A DNA stretch of 64,000 bases from Pedobacter mucosus. Lineage in GTDB: Bacteria; Bacteroidota; Bacteroidia; Sphingobacteriales; Sphingobacteriaceae. The notes under the pieces are model-generated. The model had not been told where the DNA came from. It saw only the letters and a program-made list of their open reading frames with translations, and did not search any database. The DNA lies in contig NZ_CP087585.1 of assembly GCF_022200785.1 (NCBI RefSeq), positions 2,852,001 to 2,916,000 on the forward strand, written 5' to 3'. The first letter of the stretch is position 1. Each line of letters opens with the position of its first letter. Of the stretch, positions 54,312 to 63,087 are shown one piece after another. The position numbers and the translations under genes are program-made.

Positions 54312-55052
54312 TTAGTTTAGTTGCTCGCTAATTTTTCCGAAACGGCGTTCGCGTTTTTGATAATCTACAATAGCCTCAAAAAGATCTTCGCGTCTAAAAT
54401 CTGGCCACAAAACATCAGTAAAATAAAACTCCGTATAAGCCATTTGCCAAAGCAAATAATTGCTAATTCGGTGCTCTCCACTTGTCCTAATCATCAGTTC
54501 AGGATCTGGAATATTTACTGTTGTTAATTTTGATGAAAAGAGATCTTCATCAATATCATCTATAGAAATTGTATTGTCTTTTACCGCAACTGCAATTTTT
54601 TTGGCTGCTTCTAAAATTTCCCATTTAGCACTATAACTTAAAGCCAGCGTTAGGGTACATTTCTCGTTGTGAGCAGTTTTTGCCATCGCCTCTTTTAAAT
54701 CATTTATACACTCTTGAGGTAGCGATGCAATGTTGCCAATTGCATTTAACTTAATGTTATTTTTATTAAGTGTTTCAGTTTCCTTATTAATGGTCGAAAT
54801 CAGGATTTGCATTAAAGCATCAACTTCTTCTTTGGGTCTGTTCCAGTTTTCTGTCGAAAATGCATAAAGCGTAAGGTACTCAATACCAACATCCACACAG
54901 CCTTCCACAATATCTTTTACAGAAAGCACGCCTTGTTCATGACCGAAAACCCGCACTTTACCTTGGCCTTTTGCCCATCGGCCATTACCATCCATAATAA
55001 CGGCAATGTGCTTTGGAAGGCGGCTATAGTCTATTTGTTCTTTAAATCCCAT
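54312..55052 (-). CDS. uppS: Isoprenyl transferase (undecaprenyl diphosphate synthase)
   Basis: A 246-residue cis-prenyltransferase that makes undecaprenyl diphosphate, the lipid carrier for peptidoglycan and other glycans. The active-site motif is HIAVIMDGNGRWAKGQGK, followed by TLYAFSTENWNRPKEEVD and DPELMIRTSGEHRISNYLLWQ near the end. The length is normal. It sits 19 bp after the DUF6089 gene and 151 bp before bamA. Confidence 0.96.
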   Translation of the reverse strand: MGFKEQIDYSRLPKHIAVIMDGNGRWAKGQGKVRVFGHEQGVLSVKDIVEGCVDVGIEYLTLYAFSTENWNRPKEEVDALMQILISTINKETETLNKNNIKLNAIGNIASLPQECINDLKEAMAKTAHNEKCTLTLALSYSAKWEILEAAKKIAVAVKDNTISIDDIDEDLFSSKLTTVNIPDPELMIRTSGEHRISNYLLWQMAYTEFYFTDVLWPDFRREDLFEAIVDYQKRERRFGKISEQLN

Positions 55053-55071
55053 TAATTATATCAAAATCCGC

Positions 55072-55878
55072 TTAAAAGGAATAGCATTTTGAGGACACAA
55101 AGGTAAAAGATATGCCAACACTAACAAATAGATAAGTGTCTCTTTTTCTAAAATCTCCTCTTTGAGTACCAGGAACACCAATTCTACCTTGCGATGGATC
55201 GCTTAAATTGTATTGATTTGACCCATTTCTAACAATTGGTTGATTAATCACTTCTGGATAAACCCCACTTACATCATCAATATAATCTGTTAATGGCGTT
55301 CTATAGCCTATTTCTGAGAATACGCTCCAGGTATCTTTATAATTATATCGCATACCAACACCGTACGGAATGGTAAGTACCACATTTTTATATGGTTCCT
55401 GCTGACCTTCGGTAGCATAATTATTTAATTCATATTTTTTTCCATCAAACTTTACTGTCGGATTAAAAATCACTGCTCCAACTCCTGTAAAAAGATATGG
55501 AGTAAAGTATTTAGTTCCACCACCTAGGCTAAAATCGAAGAAATTGAAGTCAATAAGTGCACTGATTTCGTTAAGTGAGGTTTTAAACGCCAGGTTCCGT
55601 TCTCTAAATTGTTCGTTGTTGGATTGTGAATCCATTGCCTTAATTTGCCCATAGGTATAATTTAACCGGACGCCAACATACTGGTTGAAGTTACGCTTAC
55701 CATATATTCCTGCTGAAAAGCCACTAATTTTCAAAGGATTATTTTGATTAAGATCTCCCATATAACCTGCTCCACCACCTGAAATTCCCAATTCCCAAGT
55801 ACCAACACTTTGCATTTGTGCAAATGAATGGCTACCGATAAACAATAAAATAAGGATAAAAAGTTTGGTTGGCATCAT
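55072..55878 (-). CDS. DUF6089 family outer membrane beta-barrel protein
   Basis: A 268-residue exported protein. A signal peptide ends near SFAQM and is followed by WELGISGGGAGYMGDLNQNNPLK, the typical start of a small eight-stranded barrel, with FSAGIYGKRNFNQYVGVRLNYTYG and later strands VVLTIPYGVGMRY and SEIGYRTPLTDYIDDVSG. Such proteins are found between nadK and uppS in Bacteroidota. The exact function is unknown; an envelope role is inferred. It starts 2 nt after nadK. Confidence 0.83.
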   Translation of the reverse strand: MMPTKLFILILLFIGSHSFAQMQSVGTWELGISGGGAGYMGDLNQNNPLKISGFSAGIYGKRNFNQYVGVRLNYTYGQIKAMDSQSNNEQFRERNLAFKTSLNEISALIDFNFFDFSLGGGTKYFTPYLFTGVGAVIFNPTVKFDGKKYELNNYATEGQQEPYKNVVLTIPYGVGMRYNYKDTWSVFSEIGYRTPLTDYIDDVSGVYPEVINQPIVRNGSNQYNLSDPSQGRIGVPGTQRGDFRKRDTYLFVSVGISFTFVSSKCYSF

Positions 55879-55880
55879 AC

Positions 55881-56762
55881 TTAGTAGTTACGGGTATCAA
55901 TGCCCCATAATAATTTATTTCTTAACGTGTTTAGGTAAGATTCATTGTTAAGGCGAATTAGATTAATACTGAAACTAGCCTTTTTTATGGTGATTTTTAC
56001 AGATCTTTCAACAGTCACCGTTCTACTATCACAAGAGACCAGAAATTTAGATTCTCTGGCTTCCACCTCAAATGACAATGAATTGCGATCGGGAACAACA
56101 ACTGGTCTAACATTTAAATTGTGCGGCGCAATTGGGGTAACTACAAAATTTGCAGAATCAGGGTAAATTATCGGCCCGCCGCAACTTAATGAATAAGCTG
56201 TTGATCCTGTTGGTGTGGCAATAATTAATCCATCAGCCCAATAAGAATTTATAAATTCGTTATTCATAGATGCATGAATAATCATCATTGCAGAATTATC
56301 CCGCCTATGGATTGTGATATCATTTAAAGCAAAGTTTTCTTCACCAAACAAACCATTTTCAGATTCTAAGGTTAAAAGCGACCTAGCATCTAACGTATAT
56401 TCTTTATTTATTAAGGCATGTAATGCAGAACCAATAGCATCTTTATTAATGCTTGCCAAAAAACCTAATCTTCCAAAATTAATACCAATTACAGGAATAT
56501 TGGAATCTCGAATTAGCGAAAGCGTATCTAACAGCGTTCCATCTCCGCCTAAACTTAAAAGAACATCAGCAAGTAATGATAACTCTTTATGGTTATGGAA
56601 AATTACCGTATTGGCAGGTAAATTTATTTTACCATGTAGCGAATTCTTAAATTTGTGGTGTAAAATTGGCTGAATATTGTGGCTTTTTAGATGATCAAAA
56701 ACCTCTTGAATATAAGGTAGTACTGAATCGTTAAAATCTCTTCCGTAAATTGCAATCCTCAT
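55881..56762 (-). CDS. nadK: NAD kinase
   Basis: A 293-residue enzyme that phosphorylates NAD to NADP. The GGDGTLLDTLSLI motif is at about residue 72, followed by GINFGRLGFLA, the conserved LNDITIHR and DGLIIATPTGSTAYSLSCGGPI, and PVVVPDRNSL. The length is normal. It lies 9 nt after the CBS gene and 2 nt before the DUF6089 gene, in a tight operon. Confidence 0.96.
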   Translation of the reverse strand: MRIAIYGRDFNDSVLPYIQEVFDHLKSHNIQPILHHKFKNSLHGKINLPANTVIFHNHKELSLLADVLLSLGGDGTLLDTLSLIRDSNIPVIGINFGRLGFLASINKDAIGSALHALINKEYTLDARSLLTLESENGLFGEENFALNDITIHRRDNSAMMIIHASMNNEFINSYWADGLIIATPTGSTAYSLSCGGPIIYPDSANFVVTPIAPHNLNVRPVVVPDRNSLSFEVEARESKFLVSCDSRTVTVERSVKITIKKASFSINLIRLNNESYLNTLRNKLLWGIDTRNY

Positions 56763-56771
56763 ATTATGGGT

Positions 56772-57434
56772 TTAAACATTTAAATAATTCATAAAAGAAT
56801 CATAACGCTCTTGCGATCCATCATCAGCTTGTGTGTTGTTATAAACTTCCTTAACCAAATAATCATATCGCTCGAACGATGCAACTAACGAGGATATCTC
56901 GGTTTTATTGACCTTTAAAGTAACTTCTAAACGGGTAGAATCTTCAAAAGAATTAACATAAGAAGAAAGTATTTGTGCATTATCCGCTTCTACTATTTGA
57001 GAAATATGTGCCAAGGAATTGTTGCGGTTACTTATTTCTAAAACGATAATCCCTCCCATTTCATTAACTGCGTATTGCGATGCAACAGCATCAACCATAT
57101 CATTTATAGAAACTAAACCGATATAATTTTTTTGCTGATCTAAAACAGGAACTGCCGTAATCTTTAATTGACTCAGCATCCTGATTACATCATAAGTATG
57201 CGCATCGCTAAAAACAAAAGCGTTAAGAAAGTTTAATGAATTGTGATTAAGAAGCGTATCATGATCACGGATGTTATGTAAATCATCTTCAGAAACTAGT
57301 CCACAAAAAATGTTATCATTAACCACAGGCATATGCTTTATTTTAAATTCGTTCATACGATCTAAAGCTTTTTGCACTGTATCATTAACTTTTAATGATG
57401 GAATTGCATTTGATATGATTTCTTCCGCAAACAT
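56772..57434 (-). CDS. CBS domain protein with C-terminal ACT-like domain
   Basis: A 220-residue cytosolic protein. Two CBS repeats occupy about residues 1-135 (VNDTVQKALDRMNEFKIKHMPVVNDNIFCGLVSEDDL and the second ending IGLVSINDMVDAV), which together make an adenylate-binding module. GGIIVLEISNRNNSLAHISQIVEADNA begins an ACT-like domain (about 145-215), as in AcuB-like proteins. A sensor of nucleotide or metabolite state is a fair inference. The ATG overlaps the stop of the hydrolase gene (ATGA) and nadK follows closely. Confidence 0.85.
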   Translation of the reverse strand: MFAEEIISNAIPSLKVNDTVQKALDRMNEFKIKHMPVVNDNIFCGLVSEDDLHNIRDHDTLLNHNSLNFLNAFVFSDAHTYDVIRMLSQLKITAVPVLDQQKNYIGLVSINDMVDAVASQYAVNEMGGIIVLEISNRNNSLAHISQIVEADNAQILSSYVNSFEDSTRLEVTLKVNKTEISSLVASFERYDYLVKEVYNNTQADDGSQERYDSFMNYLNV

Positions 57435-58198
57435 TATTTTAATAAAATTCTATCTAGAAATTTCTCTAGGTAAACATTAAATATTTCTGATTGTTCCATC
57501 ATCGGTGCGTGTCCGCATTCATCAACCCAATTTAACTCGGAATTGGGTAATAATTGATGAAATTCTTCGGCAACTTCTGGTGGAGTAACTTTATCGTTTT
57601 TGCCCCAAATTAATGAAACAGGAATGGTAATTTTTGAAATTTCCTTACTCATATTATGGCGAATTGCAGATTTTGCCATCGTTAAAATCCGAATAACCCG
57701 AGACCGATCGTTAACCGTTTTGAACACATCATCAACAAGCTCTTTAGTTGCGGTAGCAGGATTATAAAAAGTATATTCTACCTTTTCCTTTATATAATCA
57801 TAACTCTCACGACGTGGAAATGAGCCACCAAATGCATTTTCATATAAACCAGAACTACCTGTTAAAACCAAAGCCTTAACAAATTCCTGATGGGCAACTG
57901 TAAATACCAAACCAACATGACCACCTAAAGAATTACCAATTAATACTACTTTATCAAAATTTTTATATTTCAAAAAACGATGTAAATACCTGGATAATGC
58001 CTTAACACCTAAAGTTAAAATCGGAAGTTCGTAAATAGGAAGAATAGGTACTATCACATGATAACGATCCTTGAAATGCTCGATAACCAACTCCCAATTA
58101 CTTAATTCGCCCATAAGGCCATGTAATAATATCAGTTTCTCGCCTTTTCCAGCCTCAATGTATTTAAATCCGTCTTCTTCTATTATAGGGTAAGTCAT
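57434..58198 (-). CDS. Alpha/beta hydrolase
   Basis: A 254-residue alpha/beta-fold hydrolase. The oxyanion region is LHGLMGELSNW, the nucleophile elbow GNSLGGHVG with the catalytic Ser, and the acid and His follow in VSLIWGKNDKVTPPEVA and CGHAPMMEQ. No signal peptide. The substrate is unknown. It begins the envelope operon (hydrolase, CBS-ACT, nadK, DUF6089, uppS), being translationally coupled to the CBS gene. Confidence 0.88.
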   Translation of the reverse strand: MTYPIIEEDGFKYIEAGKGEKLILLHGLMGELSNWELVIEHFKDRYHVIVPILPIYELPILTLGVKALSRYLHRFLKYKNFDKVVLIGNSLGGHVGLVFTVAHQEFVKALVLTGSSGLYENAFGGSFPRRESYDYIKEKVEYTFYNPATATKELVDDVFKTVNDRSRVIRILTMAKSAIRHNMSKEISKITIPVSLIWGKNDKVTPPEVAEEFHQLLPNSELNWVDECGHAPMMEQSEIFNVYLEKFLDRILLK

Positions 58199-58381
58199 AT
58201 ATATTTTAGATGGTATTGTGCTACTAAGTTAGTAGAGTAAAATTAAATTTATGCATTTAAGCACCATTTTTCTGAAATAAGGCAAAAAACGATTCAAAAA
58301 CATATTTTTAAATCAAGAATCCAGACAATCTTTATATAGCACCTTTGGATTTTAGCCTTTCGACGTCCATCCTAAGCTTTA

Positions 58382-58828
58382 TTAAGCTAATTTCTCTTTA
58401 ACAATTTCAGCAATTAATTTACCATCAGCCTTACCTGCAAGCTCCTTGTTTGCCATTCCCATCACCTTGCCCATATCTTTAACCGATGTAGCACCGGATT
58501 GTTTTATAACTGATTCTATAATAGTTGCAACCTCATCTCTACCTAACTGTTGAGGTAGAAATTGATTGATCACCTCAATTTCTTCTTCTTCAACCTGATA
58601 TAAATCTTCACGATTTTGTTGCTTATAAATATCCGCAGATTCACGACGTTGCTTAATCAATTTTTGCAGAATTTTCAACTCAGATTCCTCTGTAATCTCT
58701 TCACTAGAACCTTTTTCTGTCCTTGCTAATAATAATGCAGCTTTTATTGCTCTTAAGCCTCTTAATTGAGCGCTATTTTTAGCCAACATGGCTTTCTTTA
58801 TTTCTTGATCTATTATTTCAGATATCAT
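58382..58828 (-). CDS. GatB/YqeY domain protein
   Basis: A 148-residue protein of the YqeY family, whose domain also forms the tail of GatB in the tRNA amidotransferase. RGLRAIKAALLLARTEKGSSEEITEESELKILQKLIKQRRESADIYKQ, INQFLPQQL and VKDMGKVMGMANKELAGKADGKLIAEIVKEKL are clear family segments. It may help charged-tRNA handling, but the role of the free-standing protein is not established. It is monocistronic. Confidence 0.92.
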   Translation of the reverse strand: MISEIIDQEIKKAMLAKNSAQLRGLRAIKAALLLARTEKGSSEEITEESELKILQKLIKQRRESADIYKQQNREDLYQVEEEEIEVINQFLPQQLGRDEVATIIESVIKQSGATSVKDMGKVMGMANKELAGKADGKLIAEIVKEKLA

Positions 58829-58908
58829 ATTAACTCCAAACCCTTAAAAGGGCTTTCCTTTCTATAATTTAAACATTTATTTTTCGAACCTGTGTTACCC
58901 TTTAGGGG

Positions 58909-59670
58909 CTAGGAGTTCTTATTTACTATCGTAGCAGTTGCTTGTGCCGTTGGCATAATCAACATGTCGTTTATATTAACATGTTTAGGGCGACTAACAA
59001 CATACCAAATTGCATCTGCAATATCATCGGCTATTAATGGCTCAAAACTTTCGTAAACTTTTTTGGCTCTTTCTTCATCCCCCTTGAAACGAACAATAGA
59101 AAACTCAGTTTCGACCATTCCAGGGTTAATTTCGGTTACTTTAATTCCGTAAGGTAAAAGATCAATGCGCATTGCTTTACTTAAGGCATCAACAGCATGC
59201 TTAGTTGCACAATATACGTTTCCATTTGGATAAACTTCTTTGCCAGCGATAGAGCCTATGTTAATAATATGGCCTTTTTGATGTGGAATCATCCAATTAG
59301 AAACGATTTTTGTAACATATAGCAAACCTTTAACATTTGTATCGATCATCGTATCCCAATCACTGGTATTTCCTTTATCAATTGGATCTAAACCTTGACT
59401 TAAACCTGCATTGTTTATCAAAACATCTACATTTTTCCAATCATCAGGTAATATTTCCAACACTGCTGATAAACTATTTTTATCACGCACATCTGCAATA
59501 ATTTGCTTAACGGTAATAGCATATTTATCTTCCAGTTGATGAGCATTTTTTGCTAAGCGATCCTCACGGCGAGCAAGTAAAATTAAATTATAACCCTGTT
59601 GAGCAAATATATGCGCACAAGCTTCGCCAATACCAGAAGTTGCGCCTGTAATTAATGCAATTTTAGACAT
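58909..59670 (-). CDS. SDR family NAD(P)-dependent oxidoreductase (YdfG-like)
   Basis: A 253-residue classical short-chain dehydrogenase. The cofactor site is TGATSGIGEACA (residues 8-19), with DVLINNAG, IINIGSIAGKEVYPNGNVYCATKHAVDAL (catalytic Ser, Tyr and Lys in YxxxK) and INPGMVETEFSIVRFKGDEERAKKVYE. The last segment resembles the YdfG group, which oxidises 3-hydroxy acids such as L-allo-threonine or serine. The substrate is therefore suggested, not shown. Confidence 0.9.
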   Translation of the reverse strand: MSKIALITGATSGIGEACAHIFAQQGYNLILLARREDRLAKNAHQLEDKYAITVKQIIADVRDKNSLSAVLEILPDDWKNVDVLINNAGLSQGLDPIDKGNTSDWDTMIDTNVKGLLYVTKIVSNWMIPHQKGHIINIGSIAGKEVYPNGNVYCATKHAVDALSKAMRIDLLPYGIKVTEINPGMVETEFSIVRFKGDEERAKKVYESFEPLIADDIADAIWYVVSRPKHVNINDMLIMPTAQATATIVNKNS

Positions 59671-59690
59671 GTTTATGAAATTAGAGTCAG

Positions 59691-59725
59691 AGAAAATGTT
59701 TAATTAATTAATTAATACATTTTCT
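59691..59725. terminator. AT-rich palindrome between porT and the SDR gene
   Basis: AGAAAATGT (59691-59699) and ACATTTTCT (59717-59725) enclose four TTAA steps (TTAATTAATTAATTAA). It lies 36 bp downstream of the porT-like stop and upstream of the SDR gene. TACATTTG (complement 59733-59740) may be a -7 element for the SDR gene, placing the palindrome in its leader. Terminator or leader element; I cannot decide. Confidence 0.45.
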
Positions 59726-59760
59726 ATGCGAACAAATGTAGGTTTTTTTGAACTGTAGAT

Positions 59761-60564
59761 CTATTGAAAAATCAAACTGAACGTTAATTGACGTAATTTC
59801 AACTTATCTATCGGATTTGCAAAAGCAGTATTATCATGCTGCAATAAATCATTCATAGAGTAGTCTAGTTTAATTTCTGGCGACATTTTGAAGTATTCAA
59901 AATAGATATCTAAACCTATTCCTGTTTCGTAAGAGAGATAATTTCTATTATTTTTTAGAAACTTATTTACCGCAACTTCACCTTCATCAAAAGTTTTTTT
60001 CTTAGATGCAATATCAATAGAATATTTTGCGCCGCCAAGCCAATAAACCCTAAAATTATTAAGTCTGTTTGATTTTACTTTTATCCCTATCGGAAATTCA
60101 AACATCGTTGCCTGAACTTTTTTAGTGATTGAACTTTGGTAATTTCTGGTTTGACCGTTACCTAAATCAATAGATGGAGTTGCTTCATAATCATACCTCA
60201 CTGAACGATCACTAAAAATTAATGATGGCGTAGCCCTAAGGTCAAAGTTTTCAGCAATATTTCTATTCACTACAAAACCCAAACCGAATCCCTGCGATGG
60301 CAAACTAGAAATACTATTTAATTTGGGAGAAACTAGTGAATTCGGTCCCAAACTGGAATCATAAGTAACATCTAATGAATTTGGAACCTCATAAAATGCT
60401 GACCGCCAATTTGCTTTTTTTAGGATTTTATACTCGGCAGAAATATATTGAAAATTAAAACCAAAACTCCAATCCTCATCATCAATTCCCCCGCCCCAAT
60501 TTTGGGCAAACGAAGTAGCAGAAACAATAAGAAAGAAAGTAACGAGGCTTAATTTTTTAATCAT
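59761..60564 (-). CDS. PorT-family outer membrane beta-barrel protein
   Basis: A 267-residue exported protein with a signal peptide ending TSFAQN and strands alternating through the C-terminal QLTFSLIFQ. WSFGFNFQYISAEYKILKK, FGLGFVVNRNIAENFDLRATPSLIFSDRSV and KKVQATMFEFPIGIKVKSNRLNNFRVYWLGGAKYSID resemble PorT, a component linked to type IX secretion in Bacteroidota. The position next to ubiE and engB is also where porT is found in related genomes. The ATG overlaps the ubiE stop by 4 bp. A full type IX system cannot be confirmed from this window. Confidence 0.8.
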   Translation of the reverse strand: MIKKLSLVTFFLIVSATSFAQNWGGGIDDEDWSFGFNFQYISAEYKILKKANWRSAFYEVPNSLDVTYDSSLGPNSLVSPKLNSISSLPSQGFGLGFVVNRNIAENFDLRATPSLIFSDRSVRYDYEATPSIDLGNGQTRNYQSSITKKVQATMFEFPIGIKVKSNRLNNFRVYWLGGAKYSIDIASKKKTFDEGEVAVNKFLKNNRNYLSYETGIGLDIYFEYFKMSPEIKLDYSMNDLLQHDNTAFANPIDKLKLRQLTFSLIFQ

Positions 60565-61292
60565 TTAGTGCCGGTATATATCGAACTTATTCCAAACGTT
60601 AGAATTTGCTGTTTGGTACTTTTGAAACCCACCTTTGCCATAAGTGAGGTAAAATCATTACCATCTGGAAACGCAGCTACAGATTCGGGCAAATAGGTAT
60701 AGGCCCGATGATCTTTAGAAAATAATTTACCAAAAAATGGTGTAATGTGTTTAAAATAAAAGCTATAAAGCTGTTTAACTGGAAAAACCTTCGGCTTAGA
60801 AAACTCCAAAACAACAATTTTACCATTTGGCTTTAAAACCCTATACATATCGCTTAATCCTTTTTCTAAATTTTCAAAATTACGAACACCATAAGCTACC
60901 GTAATGGCATCAAAAGTGTCATTTTCAAAATGTAAACCTTCAGAATCACCAAGTTGAACAGAAAAAATTTCGTGTAAACTCCGTTCATTAATTTTCTTTT
61001 TAGCAACTTCCAACATTCCTTCAGAAATATCTACACCAATAACTTTTTCTGGGTGAAGTTTTTTAATGGCTTCAAAAGCAAAATCGCCAGTTCCGGTAGC
61101 CACATCCAAAATAATTCGTGGTTGTATGGAAACCAATTCTTTAATTGCTTTTTTTCGCCATAAAATATCAATGCCTAAGGAAAGAAAATGATTTAAAAAA
61201 TCATAAGTGCCTGATATGTTGTTAAACATCGTTGCAACCTGTTCTTTTTTGGTGGCATCTTCAGCTTGATAAGGAGTAATATTCTGATTCAT
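60561..61292 (-). CDS. ubiE: Demethylmenaquinone methyltransferase (UbiE/MenG)
   Basis: A 243-residue methyltransferase that makes menaquinone from demethylmenaquinone. MFNNISGTYDFLNHFLSLGIDILWRKKAI, SAM motif I ILDVATGTGDFA, and VAYGVRNFENLEKGLSDMYRVLKPNGKIVVLEFSKP are hallmarks. The ATG at 61292 gives the family start; an upstream in-frame ATG (61370) would add 26 residues across a -7 element TATATTTG (complement 61302-61309). It overlaps porT by 4 bp. Confidence 0.95.
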   Translation of the reverse strand: MNQNITPYQAEDATKKEQVATMFNNISGTYDFLNHFLSLGIDILWRKKAIKELVSIQPRIILDVATGTGDFAFEAIKKLHPEKVIGVDISEGMLEVAKKKINERSLHEIFSVQLGDSEGLHFENDTFDAITVAYGVRNFENLEKGLSDMYRVLKPNGKIVVLEFSKPKVFPVKQLYSFYFKHITPFFGKLFSKDHRAYTYLPESVAAFPDGNDFTSLMAKVGFKSTKQQILTFGISSIYTGTK

Positions 61293-61314
61293 GATAGGTG
61301 GCAAATATAAATAA

Positions 61315-61452
61315 AAAGTCGGGAGTCTTTCGTTAAGTGTCGTAAGTCTTAACCCCAAAACAATATACATATAGTATTAATAGTTAAAGTTTACAATTTA
61401 ACGAGATTACCAATTAAGACTAACAAGTTCGGTTTTCGGACTTCCGACTCAA
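61315..61452. repeat. Degenerate AGTC-rich repeats in the ubiE-engB divergent spacer
   Basis: AGTCGGGAGTC at 61318-61328 and CGTAAGTCTTAA at 61340-61351 recur as reverse complements (TTAAGAC near 61414 and GGACTTCCGACT around 61438-61449). Together they give an interrupted inverted repeat between the divergent genes. Confidence 0.55.
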
Positions 61453-61465
61453 AACCCTACCTTTG
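61435..61465 (+). promoter_or_regulatory. engB promoter
   Basis: TTCG at 61435-61438, 19 nt, TACCTTTG at 61458-61465. The ATG at 61470 follows after 4 nt, so the mRNA is probably leaderless. Confidence 0.7.
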
Positions 61466-61469
61466 TATT

Positions 61470-62093
61470 ATGATTATCAAAACGGCAACATTTGTTTGCA
61501 GCAATACGCAGGTTTCGGCTTTGCCAGCACCAACAATGCCAGAATATGCATTTATTGGCCGATCGAACGTAGGCAAATCTTCTCTTATAAATATGATTGT
61601 TAACCAACATGGATTAGCAAAAACTTCTCAAAGACCAGGAAAAACTCAATTAATTAATCACTTTTTAATTAACGAAAAATGGTACATTGTTGATTTACCT
61701 GGCTATGGCTATGCTAAGGTTTCTAAAACGAGCAGAGAAAAGTGGGAAAAATTTATTCGTGCTTACATCACAAAAAGAGAAAGCTTACAATGTGTTTTCG
61801 TATTGATTGATAGCCGTTTGGAACCGCAGCAAATTGATATCGAATTTTGTTACTGGATGGGTGAAAAACAAATTCCTTTTTCGCTCTTATTTACCAAAGC
61901 TGATAAACAAGGCATGACCACAACGCTTAAAAATGTGGATGCATTTAAGAAAAAATTAGGCGAATTCTTTGAAGAGATTCCAACCACAATTATTACTTCA
62001 GCAGAAAAAGAAACTGGAAAAGAAGATGTTTTAAGATTTATAGATGAGGTAAATAAAGATTTTGTGATGCCTACAGATTATAAAAAATTCTAA
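61470..62093 (+). CDS. engB: Ribosome biogenesis GTP-binding protein YsxC/EngB
   Basis: A 207-residue GTPase needed for large-subunit assembly. G1 is GRSNVGKS (30-37), G2 contains KTSQRPGKTQ, G3 is DLPGYGYAK, G4 is TKADK and G5 lies in ITSAEKETG. The length is normal. It is transcribed divergently from ubiE and is followed after 51 bp by a prenyltransferase gene on the same strand. Confidence 0.96.
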   Translation: MIIKTATFVCSNTQVSALPAPTMPEYAFIGRSNVGKSSLINMIVNQHGLAKTSQRPGKTQLINHFLINEKWYIVDLPGYGYAKVSKTSREKWEKFIRAYITKRESLQCVFVLIDSRLEPQQIDIEFCYWMGEKQIPFSLLFTKADKQGMTTTLKNVDAFKKKLGEFFEEIPTTIITSAEKETGKEDVLRFIDEVNKDFVMPTDYKKF

Positions 62094-62144
62094 TTTGAGT
62101 TTTAACGAAAAATCGAAGAATTAGAAAAATTCGTACCTATTTAA

Positions 62145-63011
62145 ATGAAAAAATACTTTTCACTTGTATTATTTGCCCATTCCATATTTGCGTTACCGTT
62201 TGCAATGATTGGTTTCTTTTTGGGAGTTACCACCACCGAAAATCCTTTTCAATGGCAAAAATTACTATTGGTTTTATTATGTATGGTCTTTGCCCGGAAT
62301 TCGGCTATGGCTTTCAATCGTTATTTAGATAGGAATATCGATGCAAAAAACCCACGGACTAAAATGCGAGATATTCCGGCAGGAAAGGTTTCAGCAAATG
62401 AAGCTTTAATTTTCGTTATCACGAATTGCATATTGTTTATAATTGCTACTTACTTTATCAATAGCTTGTGCTTTTATCTATCGCCAATTGCGTTATTTGT
62501 CGTTTTATTTTACAGTTATACTAAAAGATTTACGGCCCTTTGCCATCTGGTTTTAGGTTTAGGATTATCCCTTGCACCAATTGGAGCATATATTGCCGTT
62601 ACCGGACAATTTGCTTTAGTACCCGTTTTATATTCTTTTGCTGTTTTATTTTGGGTTGGAGGTTTCGATATTATTTACGCACTACAAGATGAAGATTTTG
62701 ATCGTGAAGAAAATTTACATTCCATTCCATCATCCGTTGGCATAAAAAACGCGTTAAACATTTCGATAGTTTTACATGTTTTTTCTGCCGCCTGCGTAAT
62801 TGCGCCAATATTTCTAATGCCTAATTCTTTTAGTTGGGTGTATTATATTGGTGTCGCATTTTTCTGTTTTGCGTTGATCTATCAGCATCTTTTAGTAAAA
62901 CCAAACGACATTAGTAAGGTTAATAAAGCATTTGCGACCACAAACGGAATGGCTTCGGTAGTATTTGCGGTCTGCTTTTTGGTTGATGCATATATAAGAA
63001 ATAACGCATAA
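62145..63011 (+). CDS. UbiA-family polyprenyltransferase (MqnP-like)
   Basis: A 288-residue prenyltransferase with about eight helices. The two Asp-rich motifs are NRYLDRNIDAKNPRTKMRDIPAG (NxxxDxxxD) and DIIYALQDEDFDREENLHSIPSSVG (DxxxD type). This form matches the UbiA-like group TIGR01475, called MqnP in the futalosine route to menaquinone. With menG nearby, attachment of the isoprenoid tail in menaquinone synthesis is the likely role. Mqn A-D genes are not in the window, so the route is inferred. Confidence 0.85.
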   Translation: MKKYFSLVLFAHSIFALPFAMIGFFLGVTTTENPFQWQKLLLVLLCMVFARNSAMAFNRYLDRNIDAKNPRTKMRDIPAGKVSANEALIFVITNCILFIIATYFINSLCFYLSPIALFVVLFYSYTKRFTALCHLVLGLGLSLAPIGAYIAVTGQFALVPVLYSFAVLFWVGGFDIIYALQDEDFDREENLHSIPSSVGIKNALNISIVLHVFSAACVIAPIFLMPNSFSWVYYIGVAFFCFALIYQHLLVKPNDISKVNKAFATTNGMASVVFAVCFLVDAYIRNNA

Positions 63012-63087
63012 ATTTTGGATGGGTAATTGATAGCATTATCCCCTTCATTCTATCACTCACTCATTCTATCATACAATATTTAATATC

